DNA from: Halovenus sp.
GTDB lineage: Archaea; Halobacteriota; Halobacteria; Halobacteriales; Haloarculaceae
Direction: 5' to 3'
Assembly (NCBI GenBank): GCA_003551265.1
Contig: PUMG01000316.1
Coordinates: 1-9,712, forward strand
DNA: 9,712 nt
Below the pieces are notes generated by a model, which saw nothing but the letters and a program-made list of their open reading frames with translations, had not been told where the DNA came from and did not search any database. Numbering within the stretch: position 1 is the first letter of the stretch; each line of letters opens with the position of its first letter. Shown here one piece after another: positions 7,414 through 9,712 of this stretch. The translations under genes were made by a program, and so were the position numbers.

Positions 7414-9255
7414 ATGACGACACGGCGGCAGTTTCTCGCGGCAACAGCAGGTCTCACGGTAGCAGGAGCAGTCGCTGATTCCGGAGTCGGATCTGTGCGC
7501 CAGCCCCTCCTCAACTCAAGTACAGATGGGGATGGTGCATGGCAGATGTACGGCAACGACGCTGCCAACACCGGATTCAACCCGGAAGTGAGCGGTCCCC
7601 GTTCAGATGTCGGACCGGCATGGGAGTTCGAGACAGATGGTCAGATAAGCAACGCGCCTGCCGTCGTCGACGGGACAGTCTACACCGGCAGTCGAGACGG
7701 ATACATCTACGCACTCGAGGCCGACAGCGGCGAACAGCAGTGGCGCTTCGACACCGAAAGCGACGTTCGGTCCTCCCCTGCAGTCGTCGACGGTACGCTC
7801 TACGTCGGCACCCAGGCGGGCACCGTGTACGCCGTTGACACCGAGGAAGGAGACGAGCAGTGGCGCTTCGGAACAGGCGGAGCAGTACGCTCCTCGCCAA
7901 CAGTCGTCGAGGAGACGGTGTACATCGGGAGTCAGGACAACTCTGTCTACGCCATCGACGCCAGCGAAGGAACCGAGCGCTGGCGCTTCGAGACAGACTT
8001 CTGGGTCGAATCGTCACCCGCAGTCGCCGACGGCGTCGTCTACGTCGGCAGCGACGACGGCGACCTCTACGCGCTCGATGCAACCGATGGCGAAGAGCGG
8101 TGGACATTCACGACGGCGGACAGAGTTCCTGGCTCTCCCGCAGTTGTCGATGAGACAGTGTACGTCGGGAGTCAGGACGGGAACGTGTACGCTCTCGATA
8201 CAACCGCGGAGGGTGAGGAACACTGGCAGTTCGACACGGGCGGGGCAATCACGTCCTCACCAGCAGTCGCCGACGGCGTCGTCTACATTGGCAGTCGAAG
8301 CCACTCGGTGTTTGCACTCGACGCCGAAACCGGTGAGCAACAGTGGACGTTCGACACCGGGAGACAGATTACGTCCTCACCGGCAGTCGCCGACGGCGTC
8401 GTCTACGTCGGTAGCGAGAGTCACGAGGTGTACGGAATCGACACCGACGGTGAGGAACGCTGGCGATTCGACACGGGCCGTCCGATTTCGGCTGCGCCCG
8501 CAGTGGTCGACGATGCGGTGTACGTCGGGAGTGAGAACCAGACGCTGTACGCCCTCGAAGAAGGGTTCGAAACCGAAGCGAACGGCGCTCCCGGCGGTCA
8601 GGAGCCAGACGATGCAACCGCCGCTGACCAGACAGACGACGGAGACGAGAGTCCAGGAGTGACACTCCCGTCATCCCGGGCAGTTCTCCTGCCTGCAACC
8701 GCCGTCGGGTTCGCCGTCGCCGTCGTCGGAGGCTACTACGTCCTCAACCGGACGGGAATGCTCGACCCGATAGAGACGGCCAGCGACGTGTATGGGGACC
8801 AATCTGACGGTCACGATGGCCAAACAGTCGACGTCGAAGACCGCCAAACAGGAGAGGAGAGGCCGTCGACGATGACGAAATCACAGCTCTGGGAGCTGGT
8901 CGTCAGTGACGTCATCGGACGGGCAAGCGAGAGCGAAGTAACAGCGACACAGGACCTGGTCGTCACGAAGTACCTCGACAGAGACACACTCGCCTCACCC
9001 GTTGTTGCTTACAGGATACAGTCAGTCCGGTCGGAGCCAGCGAGGGTGCGTCTCAGCGAACCTCTCGTCGAGTTCGAAGACGAAACGTCCCGCCCGCTCG
9101 GGGACGGCTGGCGGGTCCAAGACGAGACGGTGGTGTACGAGACGGTCGTCGAAGCAGGCGAGACGGTCACGACGCTTCTCGGACGGCGCGACTGTCCGAC
9201 CGAGCGTGCGGGCGAACTGCTCGAAAAACCCGTCGTCGAGGTCGACGACAAATAA
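7414..9255 (+). CDS. Tat-exported eight-bladed PQQ-like beta-propeller protein with membrane anchor and C-terminal domain
   Basis: A 613-residue protein. Residues 1-21 are a Tat signal (TTRRQFLAA, Arg4-Arg5) with probable cleavage after AVA at 21. Residues 70-384 form a propeller of 40-residue repeats of the type YVGSxDGxVYALD..G..xWxFxT....SSPAVVDGxV. Repeat tyrosines fall at 90, 130, 170, 210, 250, 291, 331 and 370, giving seven whole units. The eighth blade is made from N-terminal WEFETDGQISNAPAVV and C-terminal YVGSENQTLYAL, a velcro closure. An acidic linker (385-420), one membrane helix (about 423-444), another acidic linker and a folded domain (about 487-613, unrecognised) follow. If exported as predicted, the propeller is outside and the last domain inside the cell. 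Related propellers bind PQQ or act as scaffolds (BamB-like); no PQQ-enzyme catalytic domain is visible, so enzymatic activity is doubtful. It is divergent from the HiPIP gene, which suggests a shared redox or envelope role. Confidence 0.88.
   Translation: MTTRRQFLAATAGLTVAGAVADSGVGSVRQPLLNSSTDGDGAWQMYGNDAANTGFNPEVSGPRSDVGPAWEFETDGQISNAPAVVDGTVYTGSRDGYIYALEADSGEQQWRFDTESDVRSSPAVVDGTLYVGTQAGTVYAVDTEEGDEQWRFGTGGAVRSSPTVVEETVYIGSQDNSVYAIDASEGTERWRFETDFWVESSPAVADGVVYVGSDDGDLYALDATDGEERWTFTTADRVPGSPAVVDETVYVGSQDGNVYALDTTAEGEEHWQFDTGGAITSSPAVADGVVYIGSRSHSVFALDAETGEQQWTFDTGRQITSSPAVADGVVYVGSESHEVYGIDTDGEERWRFDTGRPISAAPAVVDDAVYVGSENQTLYALEEGFETEANGAPGGQEPDDATAADQTDDGDESPGVTLPSSRAVLLPATAVGFAVAVVGGYYVLNRTGMLDPIETASDVYGDQSDGHDGQTVDVEDRQTGEERPSTMTKSQLWELVVSDVIGRASESEVTATQDLVVTKYLDRDTLASPVVAYRIQSVRSEPARVRLSEPLVEFEDETSRPLGDGWRVQDETVVYETVVEAGETVTTLLGRRDCPTERAGELLEKPVVEVDDK
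7621..8565 (+). repeat. 120-base tandem coding repeats (propeller blades)
   Basis: Units begin at 7681, 7801, 7921, 8041, 8161, 8284, 8404 and 8521, so the period is exactly 120 bases except for a one-codon gain in the fifth unit and a one-codon loss in the seventh. A half unit precedes at 7621-7680 and a half unit ends the array. Similarity is mainly at protein level, but units 5 and 6 share a stretch of about 36 bases (from 8251 and from 8371) with a single difference. Its last 24 bases also occur in unit 3, ending near 8043. Confidence 0.9.
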
Positions 9256-9280
9256 TCCCTATAGCATACAGACGGGTATC

Positions 9281-9712
9281 TCAGTCAGAGTCGCCACCGC
9301 GATGGCGGGTCTGGAGACCAACTTCGGCGATGTTCACGCCGTATTGCGTCGAGCGAGTCAGGCTATCGATGACCAGTCCAAGAAGGTAGCCGTCTTCGAG
9401 GTCCTCACGGTCGTAGAGCTGTGCATCGACGCCACTCACTTCTGAGAGGAGTGCCTCGGCATCAGCGATGACGCCACTCAGCTTCGAGGTGCTGGCTATC
9501 GGCTCTTCGAGCAGTCCTGCGAGCGACCGTCGAACGACTTCGCGGGACCGCTCGCCGAAATCGAGCAGCGTCGACTGGAGGTCAGCAGGTGGTTCGGCGT
9601 CGAGGCGATCAGCAATCAGTGCGATTTTCTCGGCGTGGTCGGCGACACGTTCGAGCTGGCGTGCAGCCATGTAGTACTCGAACGATGTGAGACCACCACT
9701 ACCCATCGTCAC
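9281..9712 (-). CDS. PhoU-family phosphate regulator, C-terminal part (start outside the window)
   Basis: The 143 C-terminal residues of a PhoU protein, running off the right edge; the GTG at 9712 is an internal codon, not a start. The visible part is an all-helical PhoU repeat. It opens with MGSGGLTSFEYYMAARQLERVADHAEKIA, whose RQLERVADHAEKIA segment is the family signature with acidic residues able to bind metal. Two more long helices follow, then SLTRSTQYGVNIAEVGL. In haloarchaea such proteins usually carry an N-terminal AbrB/SpoVT-type DNA-binding domain and total about 330-350 residues; that half cannot be seen here. PhoU proteins sense the state of the Pst phosphate transporter and restrain phosphate uptake. 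The gene is convergent with the propeller gene, 25 bases apart, with no obvious terminator. Confidence 0.88.
   Translation of the reverse strand: MTMGSGGLTSFEYYMAARQLERVADHAEKIALIADRLDAEPPADLQSTLLDFGERSREVVRRSLAGLLEEPIASTSKLSGVIADAEALLSEVSGVDAQLYDREDLEDGYLLGLVIDSLTRSTQYGVNIAEVGLQTRHRGGDSD

Noticed and set aside
7577..8107. 176-residue Arg-rich open frame on the minus strand of the propeller gene
   Set aside because: Composition is almost pure Arg/Ser/Cys, as expected from antisense of GC-rich Asp/Val/Gly codons. It has no plausible protein character.
7621..8565. Regular 120-base repeats considered as a CRISPR-like or satellite array
   Set aside because: The repeats stay in one open frame, encode a standard propeller motif and diverge at silent positions, so they are protein repeats.
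7835..8662. 275-residue open frame overlapping the propeller gene
   Set aside because: It is a shadow produced by the 120-base repeats: Ser/Thr/Arg-rich, no acidic bias, no family match and no promoter.
9281..9712. GTG at the right edge as the start of a short PhoU protein
   Set aside because: The frame is still open at the window edge, and PhoU proteins need further N-terminal helices, so the codon is internal.

Overview
The window reads as chromosome of a halophilic archaeon (class Halobacteria); the genus cannot be told from this stretch. The proteins are strongly acidic and rich in Asp/Glu and the third codon positions are GC-rich. Almost every gene has a TATA-like element 25-30 bases before its start codon and no Shine-Dalgarno sequence, which is the leaderless-transcript pattern of haloarchaea. 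Several families are typical of the group: aMBF1, DUF5822, DUF2391, AbrB/PhoU-type PhoU, and Tat-exported lipoproteins.

Layout. Bases 1-429 hold the 3' part of the transcription coactivator aMBF1, followed by a HAD-superfamily phosphatase (471-1007). Convergent to it is a two-helix membrane protein of the DUF5822 type (1053-1286, minus). Next come an MscS-type mechanosensitive channel (1529-2638) and a small unrecognised protein (2680-2967), both plus. A DUF2391 membrane protein (3007-3663, minus) is divergent from a full-length catalase-peroxidase katG (3917-6061, plus). Convergent to katG is a two-gene unit on the minus strand: a Tat-exported HiPIP-type iron-sulfur lipoprotein (6844-7278), then, one base after its stop codon, a CinA/MoaB-like molybdopterin-binding domain protein (6096-6842). 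Divergent from that unit is a Tat-exported eight-bladed PQQ-like beta-propeller protein with a membrane anchor and a second folded domain (7414-9255). The window ends in the C-terminal part of a PhoU protein (9281-9712, minus), whose start lies outside.

How the genes relate. Much of the content is ordinary housekeeping and stress physiology: peroxide removal (katG), osmotic safety valve (MscS), phosphate signalling (PhoU) and general transcription (aMBF1). The part most worth a second look is 6096-9255. There an exported high-potential Fe-S protein, a molybdopterin-domain protein and a membrane-spanning propeller protein meet at one divergent promoter region that contains two inverted repeats. 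The katG/DUF2391 intergenic region also holds a 20-base, nearly perfect palindrome upstream of the katG promoter, a good candidate for a redox or metal-responsive operator. I found no tRNA, rRNA, CRISPR array, insertion sequence or phage gene, and no clear defence system. No stretch over about 255 bases lacks a gene.
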